Notes: a model not told the origin generated them from the sequence alone. A stretch of DNA of 64,000 nt from DAHUXD01 sp963736455 (GCA_963736455.1 CAVTON010000001.1:186001-250000); one strand, 5' to 3'; shown: positions 45,593 through 54,607, counted from the first letter of the stretch. Made by a program: numbers and translations.

Positions 45593-45690
45593 TTCCCGTC
45601 TGAAGCGAGGCGCTCCGTGTAATCTGTGTCGGACGCCTGCCGTTAGAAGGGCGGAAGACGCCGCCCGGAAGGGCGGTTGCACGGGGTGAG

Positions 45691-46956
45691 ATGAAGAAGC
45701 TGATCTGGATCGCCCTTGCGCTCGCGGCGGGCGCCGGGGTCGTCGCGTTCGTTCGGGGGAACCGCAAGGCGGAGCCGAAGTACCGGACGGCGCTCGTGGA
45801 TCGCGGCAGCGTCACGCAGACCGTCACCGCCACGGGGACCCTGTCGGCGGTCATCACCGTCAAGGTAGGCAGCGTGGTCTCCGGCAACGTCGCCGCTCTG
45901 CACGCGGACTTCAACAAGCAGGTCAAGAAGGGCGAACTGCTGGCCGAGCTCGATCCGATTCCCTTCCAGGAGAAGGTAGACCAGGCCAAAGCCACGCTCG
46001 AGAAGGCGAAGGTCGACGTCCGCAACACCGAGATCTCCCTGCGCCGCCAAAAGGCCCTCTTCGATCAGCAGCTCGCGGCGCAGGCCGATCTCGACCAGGC
46101 GCAGGCCAACTACGATTCCGCCGTCGCGGCCGTGGGCCAGGCGCAGGCGGGGCTGGCGCAATCCGAAACGGACCTGCGCAACAGCAAGATCATCGCGCCG
46201 ATCGATGGCGTGGTCGTCGATCGCGAATACGACGTCGGTCAGCCGGTGGCGGCGTCGTTCCAGGCGCCGACGATTTTCACGATCGCCCAGGACCTGACCA
46301 AGATGCAGGTATCGGCGGACGTCTCCGAGTCGGACATCGGGATGTGCAAGGAGGGGCAGTCGGTGCGCTTCACGGTGGACGCGTACCCGGATCAGGTGTT
46401 TCACGGCACGATCTCCCAGATCCGCCTGAACGCCACGGTGAATCAGAACGTCGTGACGTACCCGGTCATCATCGGCGTCTCCAACCCGGACCTTGCCCTG
46501 CGGCCGAACATGACGGCCAACGTCACGATCGACGTCGCGACGGTCAAGGACGTTCTGCGGATTCCGAATGCGGCGCTGCGGTTCCGGCCCGAGGAGAAGG
46601 AGGGCGCCCCCGCGGCGTCGACGCGGCCGACGGCGCCCCCCGGCAACGGTGCGTCGCCCGAGGAGCGCGCGGCGCGCAGCGCCGGCGATCACGGGCCGGC
46701 CGGAGCGGCGCGTCAGCTCGACCGGACGGGAGGCGGAAAGCCCCGCAAGACGGGTCAGACGGTGTACACGCTGGGCGCGACGGGCGAGCCGGCGCCCGCG
46801 GAGATCCGCACGGGCATCACCGATGGACGCTTCACGCAGGTGGTCTCCGGCGACGTCAAGGCGGGCGACACGGTGATCGTGGGGCTCGTGACGGCGAAGG
46901 CCAGTGCTTCCGCGGCCCCGGGCGCCCGCGCGCCGGGCGGCGGCCGGAGGTTCTGA
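45691..46956 (+). CDS. macA: MacA-like periplasmic adaptor (membrane fusion protein)
   Basis: A 421-residue adaptor anchored by one N-terminal helix (LIWIALALAAGAGVVAFV). The lipoyl-like segment is VGSVVSGNVAALHADFNKQVKKGELLAELD, followed by a long helical hairpin (QAKATLEKAKVDVRNTEISL to QAQANYDSAVAAVGQAQAGL) and IIAPIDGVVVDREYDVGQPV. A Pro/Gly/Arg-rich stretch of about 55 residues (roughly 305-355) is inserted before the membrane-proximal domain, unusual for MacA. It runs directly into the MacB ATPase and permease. Substrate unknown (lipopeptide, siderophore or macrolide in relatives). Confidence 0.9.
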   Translation: MKKLIWIALALAAGAGVVAFVRGNRKAEPKYRTALVDRGSVTQTVTATGTLSAVITVKVGSVVSGNVAALHADFNKQVKKGELLAELDPIPFQEKVDQAKATLEKAKVDVRNTEISLRRQKALFDQQLAAQADLDQAQANYDSAVAAVGQAQAGLAQSETDLRNSKIIAPIDGVVVDREYDVGQPVAASFQAPTIFTIAQDLTKMQVSADVSESDIGMCKEGQSVRFTVDAYPDQVFHGTISQIRLNATVNQNVVTYPVIIGVSNPDLALRPNMTANVTIDVATVKDVLRIPNAALRFRPEEKEGAPAASTRPTAPPGNGASPEERAARSAGDHGPAGAARQLDRTGGGKPRKTGQTVYTLGATGEPAPAEIRTGITDGRFTQVVSGDVKAGDTVIVGLVTAKASASAAPGARAPGGGRRF

Positions 46957-46958
46957 CC

Positions 46959-47681
<723 letters not shown>

Positions 47682-47685
47682 CGCG

Positions 47686-48903
47686 ATGCTCAAGTTCCTG
47701 ACGATCCTCAAGGTCGGGATGAAGGCGATCGCGCGCAACAAGCTGCGGTCGATCCTGACGGCGCTCGGCATCATCATCGGCGTCGCCTGCGTGATCGCCA
47801 TGATCGGCGTCGGCGAGGGGTCCCAGGCCGCGATCCAGGCTCAGATCTCGGCGCTGGGAACGAACTTCCTGATGATCTTTCCCGGCGTCGCGACGCAGTC
47901 GGGAGCGCGGATCTTCACGGGCCAGTCCACCATCACCGACGACGACGTCGCGGCCGTGAAGGCGGAGTGCCCCGCCGTGGCCTACGTCACGCCGATGTCC
48001 CGCACGGCGGCGCAGGTCGTCGCCGGAAATCTCAACTGGGGGACGACCATCCAGGGCGTGGGAGTCGAGTGGCCGTTCGTCCGGTCGTGGAACGTGGACA
48101 AGGGCGCGTTCTTCGGCGACTCGGAGGTGCGGGCGGCCGCCAAGGTCTGCCTCCTCGGCTCGACCGTCGCCGACGCCCTCTTCGAAGGCCAGGATCCGGT
48201 CGGTCAGACCGTGCGGATCAAGAACTTTCCGTTTCGCGTGATCGGGGTCCTCGAAACGAAGGGTGGCAACACGATGGGCCAGGACCAGGACGACGTCGTC
48301 GTCGCGCCCTACACGACCGTGATGCACCTGATCAAGGGCTCGCAGAAGATCGACATGTTCATGGCGTCGGCCGTGTCCCAGGCGGCCGTTCCCGAAGCCC
48401 AGAAGCAGATCGAAGCCCTTCTGCGGCAGCGCCACCGGCTTCAACCCGGCCAGGATTCCGACTTCATGCTGCGATCCCAGCAGGAGATCGCCCAGACCGC
48501 CGACGAGACGTCGCGCACGCTGTCGGTCCTGCTCGCCTCGGCCGCCTCGATCTCCCTGCTCGTGGGCGGAATCGGCATCATGAACATCATGCTCGTCTCC
48601 GTCACCGAGCGCACGCGCGAGATCGGGATCCGCATGGCGATCGGTGCCAAGGGGCGCGACATCCTGACGCAATTCCTGATCGAGGCCCTCGCGCTGTCGA
48701 TCGCGGGCGGCGCCATCGGGATCGGCCTCGGCATCGGGGCCTCGCGCTTTCTGGCGTGGAAGGCGCACTGGCCGATCATGCTCTCGCCGCAGGCGGTGGC
48801 CCTCGCGTTCGGCTTCTCGGCCGCGATCGGCATCTTCTTCGGGTTCTATCCGGCCCGAAAGGCCTCGCTGCTCGATCCGATCGAGGCCTTGAGGTACGAG
48901 TAG
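47686..48903 (+). CDS. macB: MacB-type ABC permease
   Basis: A 405-residue membrane protein with the FtsX/MacB plan: helix 1 (ILTALGIIIGVACVIAMIGVGEG), a MacB_PCD periplasmic domain of about 230 residues, then three helices (LLVGGIGIMNIMLVSVTERTREIGIRMA, LSIAGGAIGIGLGIGAS and FSAAIGIFFGFYPARKAS). The conserved mechanotransmission loop TERTREIGIRMAIGA is present. Together with the adaptor and ATPase it forms a MacAB pump that needs a TolC-type channel; the gene at 18643 is the only candidate nearby other than the metal pump channel. Confidence 0.92.
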   Translation: MLKFLTILKVGMKAIARNKLRSILTALGIIIGVACVIAMIGVGEGSQAAIQAQISALGTNFLMIFPGVATQSGARIFTGQSTITDDDVAAVKAECPAVAYVTPMSRTAAQVVAGNLNWGTTIQGVGVEWPFVRSWNVDKGAFFGDSEVRAAAKVCLLGSTVADALFEGQDPVGQTVRIKNFPFRVIGVLETKGGNTMGQDQDDVVVAPYTTVMHLIKGSQKIDMFMASAVSQAAVPEAQKQIEALLRQRHRLQPGQDSDFMLRSQQEIAQTADETSRTLSVLLASAASISLLVGGIGIMNIMLVSVTERTREIGIRMAIGAKGRDILTQFLIEALALSIAGGAIGIGLGIGASRFLAWKAHWPIMLSPQAVALAFGFSAAIGIFFGFYPARKASLLDPIEALRYE

Positions 48904-48967
48904 GGGAAACCGCGGGGGGAAACGGAGAGGAGCGGGGTGAAGGGGTCCTCGCCTCCTCGCGCGGCGC

Positions 48968-48973
48968 TACAAT
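48968..48973 (+). promoter_or_regulatory. -10 element TACAAT of the sensor kinase gene
   Basis: TACAAT ends six bases before the GTG start with no Shine-Dalgarno sequence between, so the message should begin at or near the start codon. Confidence 0.55.
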
Positions 48974-48979
48974 TCCGCA

Positions 48980-51643
48980 GTGACACCCCTGCCCTTCGAA
49001 CGCTTCTGGCGGCGCCTGGATCCGCGGACGAGCATCGCGGCCCGGCTCCTCTTCGGGTTCTCCCTGGCTTTTCTGGTGCCCGGAATCCTGTTCGTCTACC
49101 TCACGCAGCGGCGGCTCTCGAGCCTGCAGGCCGCGTCGTCGGACCAGGTCGCCGCGATCCGGGTTGCCGAGACCCAGATGCGCATGGCCCAGGACGCGTC
49201 GTTCCGGGCGGAGTGGGTCGATCAGAGAGCGCGCGCTCCGGAGGAGGCGGCGTGGTCCCTCGCCGACGCCGCCGCCGAGGCGCTCTCGGAGCAGCGGGGA
49301 GCGGAGGAGCGCGCGTCTCGGCTCGGGGCCGATCGCGACGGCCGCGTCTGGACCGAGGTCCCGGAGGAGGAGTCGCTCGCGCTGGTCTCTTCGCGCGCGC
49401 CCGATCCCGAGGCCGCCCTTCGCGACGCCGCACGGCTGCGCGAGGTGGCGGGCCTGATGGCCCGTGTGCGCTCGAGACGGCCGGCGATTCGCGGTGTCAC
49501 CGTCCGCACGGCGTCGGGGGCCCTTCGCCAGAGCCCCTGGGTGGAGCTGCACCGGGCCGATCGGGAGTCCGGAGGCGCGCTCGGACGGTTCGTCTTCAAC
49601 GAATCCGGAGAGTTCCCGACGGCCCGGCCCGCGACCGGAGACGCGCCTCTCTGGGAGGGCCTCTACGCCGGCCGGTCGACTCTCCCCGAGTCGCAGCGCT
49701 CCGCGACGCTCGCCGTTCCCGTCCGGGATTCCGCGGGGCGGCTCGTCGGCGGTGTCTGGCTCGAGGTCGACCCGCGTCGTTACATCGCGGAGGCCTTCGA
49801 TACGTGGGAACCGGTCGGCGATCTTTGGTTTGCGACGGATGCGGCGGGACATGCGGTCGCGATGACCCCGCGCGCCGCCGCGGCTCTCGGCTGGAGCGGC
49901 GCCGGCGGGTCCGTGCTGTCCGACGCGCCGTCGCCGGAGTTGAAGCGCCTCGCCCGCCGGTCGCTCCGGGCTCCGAGGAGCGAGGAGGAATACCTGGTGG
50001 ACGGAAGGCCGCTGCGGATCGCGTCGGCGCGCGTCGACGCGACCGGGTGGGTGATCTTCGAGGGCCTGTCCCGCGAGGCGGTGTCCACGATCCAGGCGGA
50101 GGCTTCGCGCGCGTTTCCTCCGGCGACGTACTCGGGTCTGAAGCGGGACCTTCTCCTGCTCTCCGCTCTCCTCGCCGCCGCGGTGCTCGGGGCGGTCGGC
50201 ATCGTCTCGCGCCGGATCTCGGCCCCCGTCGGAGACCTCGTGGCGGCCGCCGAGGAGATCGGACGGGGACGAACCGTCGATCTCGCGGCCGACGCGTCGC
50301 CGGACGAGATCGGCCGCCTCGCCGCCGCCATCGAAGCGATGAGCCAGAGGGTCTCCCGCAGGGTGGAGACGCTGAGGCGGCTTCATCGCTTCTCGCGCTC
50401 GGCCTACCGCATGACCGACGTGCGCGAGGTGCTCGGCCGATCCACCCAGGCCATCGCAGCGTTCACGGGCGCGGAGCGCGTCTGGTTCCATCTCTACGAC
50501 CGAAATACGAATCGCCTCGAAGCGGCCCTCCCGAGCTGGAACGTCCCCGAGGAGCTTTCGGAGAAGCTCAAGATTTCGGTGGACGCCCGCTCGATCGCCG
50601 GGTTGGTCTTCCGGACCGGCGAGGCGTATTGCTCGAACGACCTCGACCGGGATCCCTACGCCAACCGGGAGCTCCAGCACGTCGTCGCGGCGCACAACGG
50701 GGTGTTCGTTCCGCTCAAGACCGAGGAGGAGACGCTCGGGGTCGCGATCGCCGTCAATCGCCCCGGCGGCTTCGGCCAGGAGGAGGTCGACGCCGTGACC
50801 TCGTTCGCGGACCTCGCCTCGCTGTTGCTGCGCAACGCGCGGCTCTACGGGACGCTCGCGGCGACGGTCGACGAGCTGCGCCACGCGAGCCGACTGAAGG
50901 ATCACTTCCTCCAGAACGTGAACCACGAGCTGCGCACGCCCCTGACGGCGATCGTGGGATGGACGGACCTCTTCGAGGAGGAGGAGATCGATGAGAAGAC
51001 GATGCGCCGCGGCCTGCGCCAGATCCGTCAGTCCGCGCGGGTGCTGCTCGCGCTGATCGACGATCTGCTCGATCTGGCCCGACTCGAGCGCGGTGCGCTG
51101 ACGCTCGACCTGAAGCCGGTCTCTCTCTCGGAGGTCATCCAGCGCTCGGTCGAGACGGTCCGGCTCATGTCCGAGTCCCGGGGCGTCGTCCTGATCCTCG
51201 CCCCGTTGCCCGAGCCCATGCCCCCGGTCCGGGCGGACGGCCTGCGCGTCCAGCAGATCCTGTGGAACCTGCTCTCGAATGCGATCCACTTCACGCCGCA
51301 GCACGGCCGCGTCGTCGTGCGCGTCGAACGCGAGCCCGAGCGCTATCTCGTCGGCGTCGAGGACGATGGCATCGGAATTCCCGAGAGCGAGCTCCCGCAC
51401 GTCTTCGAGCGTTTCCGCCAGGTCGACGGCTCGGCGACCCGGGGCCACGCCGGGATGGGAATCGGCCTCGCTCTCGCGCGGTCTCTCGTGGAGCTGCACG
51501 GCGGCACGATCTGGGCCTCGAGCGTCGTGGGCCAGGGGAGCCGCTTCACGTTCGCCCTCCCGATCCGGCCGGCCGAACGGCGGGCCTCCGAGCTTCCCGC
51601 GCCGACGCAATCCCCAGAGGCCCGGGAGGGCCGGGGCGCCTAG
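48980..51643 (+). CDS. Orphan HAMP-GAF sensor histidine kinase
   Basis: An 887-residue membrane sensor kinase. Helix 1 (FSLAFLVPGILFVYLT, about 22-40) and helix 2 (LLLLSALLAAAVLGAVGIV, about 391-410) bound a 350-residue periplasmic region with a double-Cache-like look. HAMP (about 411-463), GAF (about 490-625), HisKA with phospho-acceptor His649 in NVNHELRTPL, and HATPase_c with NLLSNAI (about 762), DDGIGIPE and GMGIGLAL follow. The last 20 residues are Pro/Arg-rich. No response regulator gene flanks it. Its stop shares CTAG with the convergent Fe-S gene. Confidence 0.92.
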   Translation: MTPLPFERFWRRLDPRTSIAARLLFGFSLAFLVPGILFVYLTQRRLSSLQAASSDQVAAIRVAETQMRMAQDASFRAEWVDQRARAPEEAAWSLADAAAEALSEQRGAEERASRLGADRDGRVWTEVPEEESLALVSSRAPDPEAALRDAARLREVAGLMARVRSRRPAIRGVTVRTASGALRQSPWVELHRADRESGGALGRFVFNESGEFPTARPATGDAPLWEGLYAGRSTLPESQRSATLAVPVRDSAGRLVGGVWLEVDPRRYIAEAFDTWEPVGDLWFATDAAGHAVAMTPRAAAALGWSGAGGSVLSDAPSPELKRLARRSLRAPRSEEEYLVDGRPLRIASARVDATGWVIFEGLSREAVSTIQAEASRAFPPATYSGLKRDLLLLSALLAAAVLGAVGIVSRRISAPVGDLVAAAEEIGRGRTVDLAADASPDEIGRLAAAIEAMSQRVSRRVETLRRLHRFSRSAYRMTDVREVLGRSTQAIAAFTGAERVWFHLYDRNTNRLEAALPSWNVPEELSEKLKISVDARSIAGLVFRTGEAYCSNDLDRDPYANRELQHVVAAHNGVFVPLKTEEETLGVAIAVNRPGGFGQEEVDAVTSFADLASLLLRNARLYGTLAATVDELRHASRLKDHFLQNVNHELRTPLTAIVGWTDLFEEEEIDEKTMRRGLRQIRQSARVLLALIDDLLDLARLERGALTLDLKPVSLSEVIQRSVETVRLMSESRGVVLILAPLPEPMPPVRADGLRVQQILWNLLSNAIHFTPQHGRVVVRVEREPERYLVGVEDDGIGIPESELPHVFERFRQVDGSATRGHAGMGIGLALARSLVELHGGTIWASSVVGQGSRFTFALPIRPAERRASELPAPTQSPEAREGRGA

Positions 51644-52314
51644 CCGGAAGCGGCGGGAAGACCGGTTCCCTTGAGGAGATCCTTGACGACTTTGGCCGTC
51701 TCCTCCTTGCCGGGAACGCAGAGGTTCGGGTCCTTCTCCTTGCCGGAGGCGAGCGCGGCGGCATAGCCCTCGCAGTCGTACCCGCAGGCCGTGCAGTCGG
51801 TCTGGGCCATGGCCGCGTAGAGCTTGAGCGCGAGATCGCCCGCCCTGGCCATCTCCATCCGCTGGGGAAGGGGGATGGTCTCATCGTGAAAGGCCGGGGC
51901 TTCCTTCTTCGGCTTGGCTGCGACGACATCCTCTTCTTCGCGGCCCGTCTCGATCCACTGGCCGTAGGACAGGCAGCTCGGGCACACGAACGAGTAGTCC
52001 CAACCCTGGGGGATGAAGACCGCCGGCGTTCGATAGACGTAGAGCGCTTGAAAGTCCTGGGGACAGGCCGGCAGCTCCCGCTCCTGCGCGTCCCGAACCA
52101 TGGTCTTCAGATGCGGCCGCGAGAATTCGATCTGCTTCGGCTTCTGGGCGAAGCGGAACATCTCGCCCTTCGGGCACACCATGACGACCTGCGGCTTGTA
52201 CACGCGGTCGACGAAGAAGGAGCGCATCGGGACGTCGTGCGACGGGCAGACCGACGCCGCGTCCTTCCAGAACGCCGAGACGAGCCGGGATTGCTCGGGA
52301 AGCGAAAGCTTCAT
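51640..52314 (-). CDS. Cysteine-rich protein with C-terminal 4Fe-4S motif
   Basis: A 224-residue protein of unknown role. The N-terminal part has Cys pairs (SVCPSH, VVMVCPKGEM, ELPACPQD) and a zinc-ribbon-like SFVCPSCLSYGQW. The C-terminal part, AMAQTDCTACGYDCEGYAAAL then NLCVPG, matches the Fe-S domain of RnfB/PF04060 type: C-x2-C-x4-C followed by Cys 16 residues later, binding one [4Fe-4S]. I know of no family with this pairing. An electron-transfer or redox-sensing role is inferred. TATAAT (52328-52323) ends eight bases before the ATG with no ribosome site. Confidence 0.7.
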   Translation of the reverse strand: MKLSLPEQSRLVSAFWKDAASVCPSHDVPMRSFFVDRVYKPQVVMVCPKGEMFRFAQKPKQIEFSRPHLKTMVRDAQERELPACPQDFQALYVYRTPAVFIPQGWDYSFVCPSCLSYGQWIETGREEEDVVAAKPKKEAPAFHDETIPLPQRMEMARAGDLALKLYAAMAQTDCTACGYDCEGYAAALASGKEKDPNLCVPGKEETAKVVKDLLKGTGLPAASG

Positions 52315-52322
52315 GGCGCCCG

Positions 52323-52328
52323 ATTATA
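52323..52328 (-). promoter_or_regulatory. -10 element TATAAT of the Fe-S protein gene
   Basis: A perfect TATAAT on the minus strand ends eight bases before the ATG, with no Shine-Dalgarno sequence between. This is one of the clearest leaderless candidates in the window. Confidence 0.6.
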
Positions 52329-52407
52329 CGAGAGGCCGAGTCGCGCCGGACCCCGTTCTCCCGCCACGCTGGTCTCCTTTCGAAGCGCGGCCCTCGCTGC
52401 GCTCGGC

Positions 52408-52429
52408 CCGACCCGCGTCGGTCTTTTTT
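52408..52429 (+). terminator. Terminator-like hairpin in repeat unit 1
   Basis: A five-base-pair CCGAC/GTCGG stem with CCGC loop (52408-52421) is followed by TCTTTTTT on the plus strand. No plus-strand gene ends nearby (the sensor kinase ends at 51643), so it may block antisense transcription. Confidence 0.5.
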
Positions 52430-52456
52430 CGAAGCTCGGCCCTCGCTGCGCTCGGC

Positions 52457-52478
52457 CCGACCCGCGTCGGTCTTTTTT
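52457..52478 (+). terminator. Terminator-like hairpin in repeat unit 2
   Basis: Exact second copy, 49 bases downstream, of the terminator-like stem and T-run. It faces the 3' end of the convergent hydrolase gene. Confidence 0.5.
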
Positions 52479-52536
52479 CGAAGCTCGGCCCTCGCTGCGC
52501 TCGGCCCGAGGTTCGACGCGGCGTTTTCCCGCCGCG

Positions 52537-53184
52537 TTAGATTCCCGCGAACGGGTTGAGCCGTTTTTCCTCGCCGATGGTCGTCCCGGGGCCGTGCCCG
52601 CAGACGACGGGGAGGCCGGGCGGCAGCACGAATAGCCGCTCGCGGATGGAAGCGAGGATCGCATCGCCGTCGCCGCCCCAGAGGTCCGTGCGGCCGATCG
52701 AACGGCGGAAGAGCGTATCGCCGGAAAAGAGCACGGAGTGGTCGCCGTCCAGCAGAAAGCAGGTCGAGCCCGGCGTGTGGCCCGGCGTGTGGATCGCGCG
52801 CAGCACGTGCGCCCCGAAGGAGATCGTCTCGCCGTCCTCGAGGGGAGCATCCGGAGGAAGCGGCGCGTCGGCGGAGAGACCGAAGAGAGCCGCCTGCTCC
52901 GGAAGGGCATCGTAGAGGGGCCGGTCGGAGGGGTGCAGGCGGATCGGCGCGCCCGTCGCTTCCTTCACGGCGCGGGAGGCGCCGATGTGATCGAAGTGGG
53001 CGTGGGTGTGAACGAGAGCCACGGCGGTCAGCTTCGTCTTCTCGAGGGCCCGCAGGATCCGCTCCGGTTCGTCGCCGGGGTCGATCACGACGGCTTCGCG
53101 CGTGCCGGCGTCCGCCAGGATCGTGCAGTTGCACTGCAGCGGCCCGACGGGGAACGTCTCGATCAGCGGGCCTCCGGCGCTCAC
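52537..53184 (-). CDS. Metallo-beta-lactamase fold hydrolase (glyoxalase II-like)
   Basis: A 215-residue metallohydrolase. The dinuclear metal motif VHTHAHFDHIG (HxHxDH) is intact, with HTPGHTPGSTCFLL, FSGDTLFRRSIGRTDL (bridging Asp) and VVCGHGPGTTIGEEK supplying the remaining ligands. This short form resembles YcbL/glyoxalase II-like enzymes that hydrolyse S-glutathione or related thioesters. GTG at 53184 overlaps the stop of the upstream 134-residue gene (GTGA). The stop lies three bases from the left composite repeat. The longer frame to 53364 is antisense to the partner gene. Confidence 0.92.
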   Translation of the reverse strand: MSAGGPLIETFPVGPLQCNCTILADAGTREAVVIDPGDEPERILRALEKTKLTAVALVHTHAHFDHIGASRAVKEATGAPIRLHPSDRPLYDALPEQAALFGLSADAPLPPDAPLEDGETISFGAHVLRAIHTPGHTPGSTCFLLDGDHSVLFSGDTLFRRSIGRTDLWGGDGDAILASIRERLFVLPPGLPVVCGHGPGTTIGEEKRLNPFAGI

Positions 53185-53585
53185 GGGTTCACCGCGACGA
53201 CCGTCTCCACGTCGTGCCGCTCCCGGCGGGAAGGGCAGGCCCAGACCGGCTCCGGGGAGGAGAGATTCAGCTGGACGGCCCACTCCTGGTTGTCCGACCG
53301 CCGCCGCTCCGAGGCGAAGAGCTTGCGCCGGCTTCGCGGCGTGAAGATCTCCCAGCGGATCCATCCGAAGTCCGCCGCCTCGCCGTCGAGGTGGAACGCG
53401 GGGACCTTCTCGCCGGCCTCGATCTCGACGGTTCGCACGGTCGCCGGCTCGAACCCGTTGGCGGAGAGGCGCTGCTCGAACTCGGCCCGCACCGCCCGTC
53501 CCTGGAACACGAGATCGTGCCGACCGCGCGCCACCCCGCGTCCGAGGATCAGGTCGTCGAGGGCGTCGGAGAGCTGCCGGTCCAT
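53181..53585 (-). CDS. Hypothetical 134-residue protein coupled to the hydrolase
   Basis: No domain recognised. The sequence is a mixed alpha/beta protein: MDRQLSDALDDLILGRGVA, a basic segment HDLVFQGRAVRAEFEQRLS, then beta-like VRTVEIEAGEKVPAFHLDG, WIRWEIFTPR and a single Cys. It is followed by the hydrolase with GTGA overlap, so the two are probably co-translated. TAAGAT (53601-53596) ends ten bases before the ATG. The frame remains open through both right-hand repeat units to 53750, which would add a repeated Arg/Pro tail; the ATG at 53585 with its promoter is preferred. Confidence 0.6.
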   Translation of the reverse strand: MDRQLSDALDDLILGRGVARGRHDLVFQGRAVRAEFEQRLSANGFEPATVRTVEIEAGEKVPAFHLDGEAADFGWIRWEIFTPRSRRKLFASERRRSDNQEWAVQLNLSSPEPVWACPSRRERHDVETVVAVNP

Positions 53586-53610
53586 CCCGCTCTCGATCTT
53601 AACGCCCCCC

Positions 53611-53748
53611 GCGGCGGGGAAACGCCGCGCCGATGTCGGGGCCGAGCGCAGCGAGGGCCTGACTTCGGATAGATCTACCGCGGCGGGGAAACGCCGCGCC
53701 GGAGCCGGGGCCGAGCGCAGCGAGGGTCTGACTCCGGAAAGAGTGACC
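53611..53748. repeat. 69-base tandem repeat with hairpin and shared core (right flank)
   Basis: Two 69-base units (53611-53679 and 53680-53748), each with a GCGGCG/CGCCGC hairpin enclosing GGGGAA-like loop bases and the same 18-base core as the left flank but on the plus strand (53640-53657 and 53709-53726). The unit length is 23 codons, so frames stay open through it. Confidence 0.88.
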
Positions 53749-53754
53749 ATCCGG

Positions 53755-53760
53755 TAGACT
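53755..53760 (+). promoter_or_regulatory. -10 element TAGACT of the DUF4149 gene
   Basis: TAGACT ends eight bases before a TTG start without a Shine-Dalgarno sequence, just outside the right-hand repeat. Confidence 0.45.
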
Positions 53761-53768
53761 GGCGGCGC

Positions 53769-54230
53769 TTGGACTGGCCCTCACTGGTCATTCGCTTCTC
53801 GCTCGCATTCTGGGTGGGAGGGACGCTGCTCGTCGTGATCGCCGCGCCCGTCGTGTTCGGGCGGCTCGTCTCGCGGGACGCGGCCGGCGGCGTCTTCGGA
53901 GAGATCCTGCGGCGCTTCGAGATCGTCAAGCAGGCGCTGTCGCTGCTCCTTGTGATCGGCGTCTTCGTGACGCTCGAGCGGAAGGGTCGCCTCGCGGGGC
54001 CGGCCGTGGTCGGGGGAATCGCGATCTTCGTCGCGGTCGCGACGAACGTGTACCTCGCGATGGTCCTGCGCCCGCGGATGGGCTACTTCCGGGACAAGGT
54101 CGGCTCGTTCGACGCGGCCGCCGCGGACGATCCGTGGAAAACCCGTTTCGACCGGCTGCACCGGCGCTCGACCCGCGTTCTGACACTCGGCTGGATCGCC
54201 GCCGGAATCGCGCTCGCGCTGTGGCCCTAG
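53769..54230 (+). CDS. DUF4149 (TMEM205-like) membrane protein
   Basis: A 153-residue protein with four predicted membrane helices: WPSLVIRFSLAFWVGGTLLVV, ALSLLLVIGVFVTLE, AVVGGIAIFVAVATNVYL and VLTLGWIAAGIALALW. The pattern GGTLLVVIAAPVVF and the loop RFDRLHRRSTRVLTLGW fit the DUF4149/TMEM205 family (FxxLHxxS motif). Role unknown. TTG start with TAGACT just upstream; the stop shares CTAG with ridA. Confidence 0.78.
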   Translation: MDWPSLVIRFSLAFWVGGTLLVVIAAPVVFGRLVSRDAAGGVFGEILRRFEIVKQALSLLLVIGVFVTLERKGRLAGPAVVGGIAIFVAVATNVYLAMVLRPRMGYFRDKVGSFDAAAADDPWKTRFDRLHRRSTRVLTLGWIAAGIALALWP

Positions 54231-54607
54231 TCCTTCGCGCGGGCGACGAAATCGATCTCGACCGCCGCCCCCTTGGGCAGCTCGGCGACGGCGACCGTCG
54301 ATCGGGCGGGACGGTGGTTTCCGAAGCGGCGGGCATAGACGGCATTCATTTCCGCGAAGTCGGCCATGCGCACGAGGTAAACGGTCGCCTTCGTCACGTC
54401 GTCCAACGACAGGCCCTCCGACTTCAGAATGGCCTCGAGATTGTCGAAAACTCGCTCGACTCCGGCGGAGAGCCCGCCGGAGACGAGCTCGCCGGTCGAC
54501 GGATCGAGCGGGATCTGTCCGGAAAGGAACACGAAGCCACCGTGCGCCAGGGCCTGAGAATAGGGTCCGATTGCCTTCGGGGCGCCGTCGGTCGCGATGG
54601 TTCTCAT
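54227..54607 (-). CDS. ridA: RidA family enamine/imine deaminase
   Basis: A 126-residue protein that hydrolyses reactive 2-aminoacrylate-type enamines formed by PLP enzymes. APKAIGPYSQALAHGGFVFLSGQIPLDP, TKATVYLVRMADFAEMNAVYARRF and RPARSTVAVAELPKGAAVEIDFVA (with the catalytic Arg in RSTV) cover the family. GGAAGGAAG nine bases before the ATG is a strong ribosome site. It stands alone, divergent from the 506-residue gene across a symmetrical promoter. Confidence 0.95.
   Translation of the reverse strand: MRTIATDGAPKAIGPYSQALAHGGFVFLSGQIPLDPSTGELVSGGLSAGVERVFDNLEAILKSEGLSLDDVTKATVYLVRMADFAEMNAVYARRFGNHRPARSTVAVAELPKGAAVEIDFVARAKD

Larger units (their letters stand above)
52381..52534. repeat. 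49-base tandem repeat plus hairpin (left flank)
   Basis: Two full 49-base units (52381-52429 and 52430-52478) and a partial third (52479-52509). Each contains the 18-base core GGCCGAGCGCAGCGAGGG on the minus strand (52391-52408, 52440-52457, 52489-52506). The two full units also carry a stem CCGAC/GTCGG followed by TCTTTTTT on the plus strand. A hairpin of CGCGGCG arms (about 52515-52534) follows. The core and hairpin recur, inverted, at 53611-53748. Confidence 0.9.

Noticed and set aside
52381..52509. Possible CRISPR-like repeat
   Set aside because: The 49-base units are contiguous with no spacers, only 2.6 copies, and contain a terminator-like hairpin.
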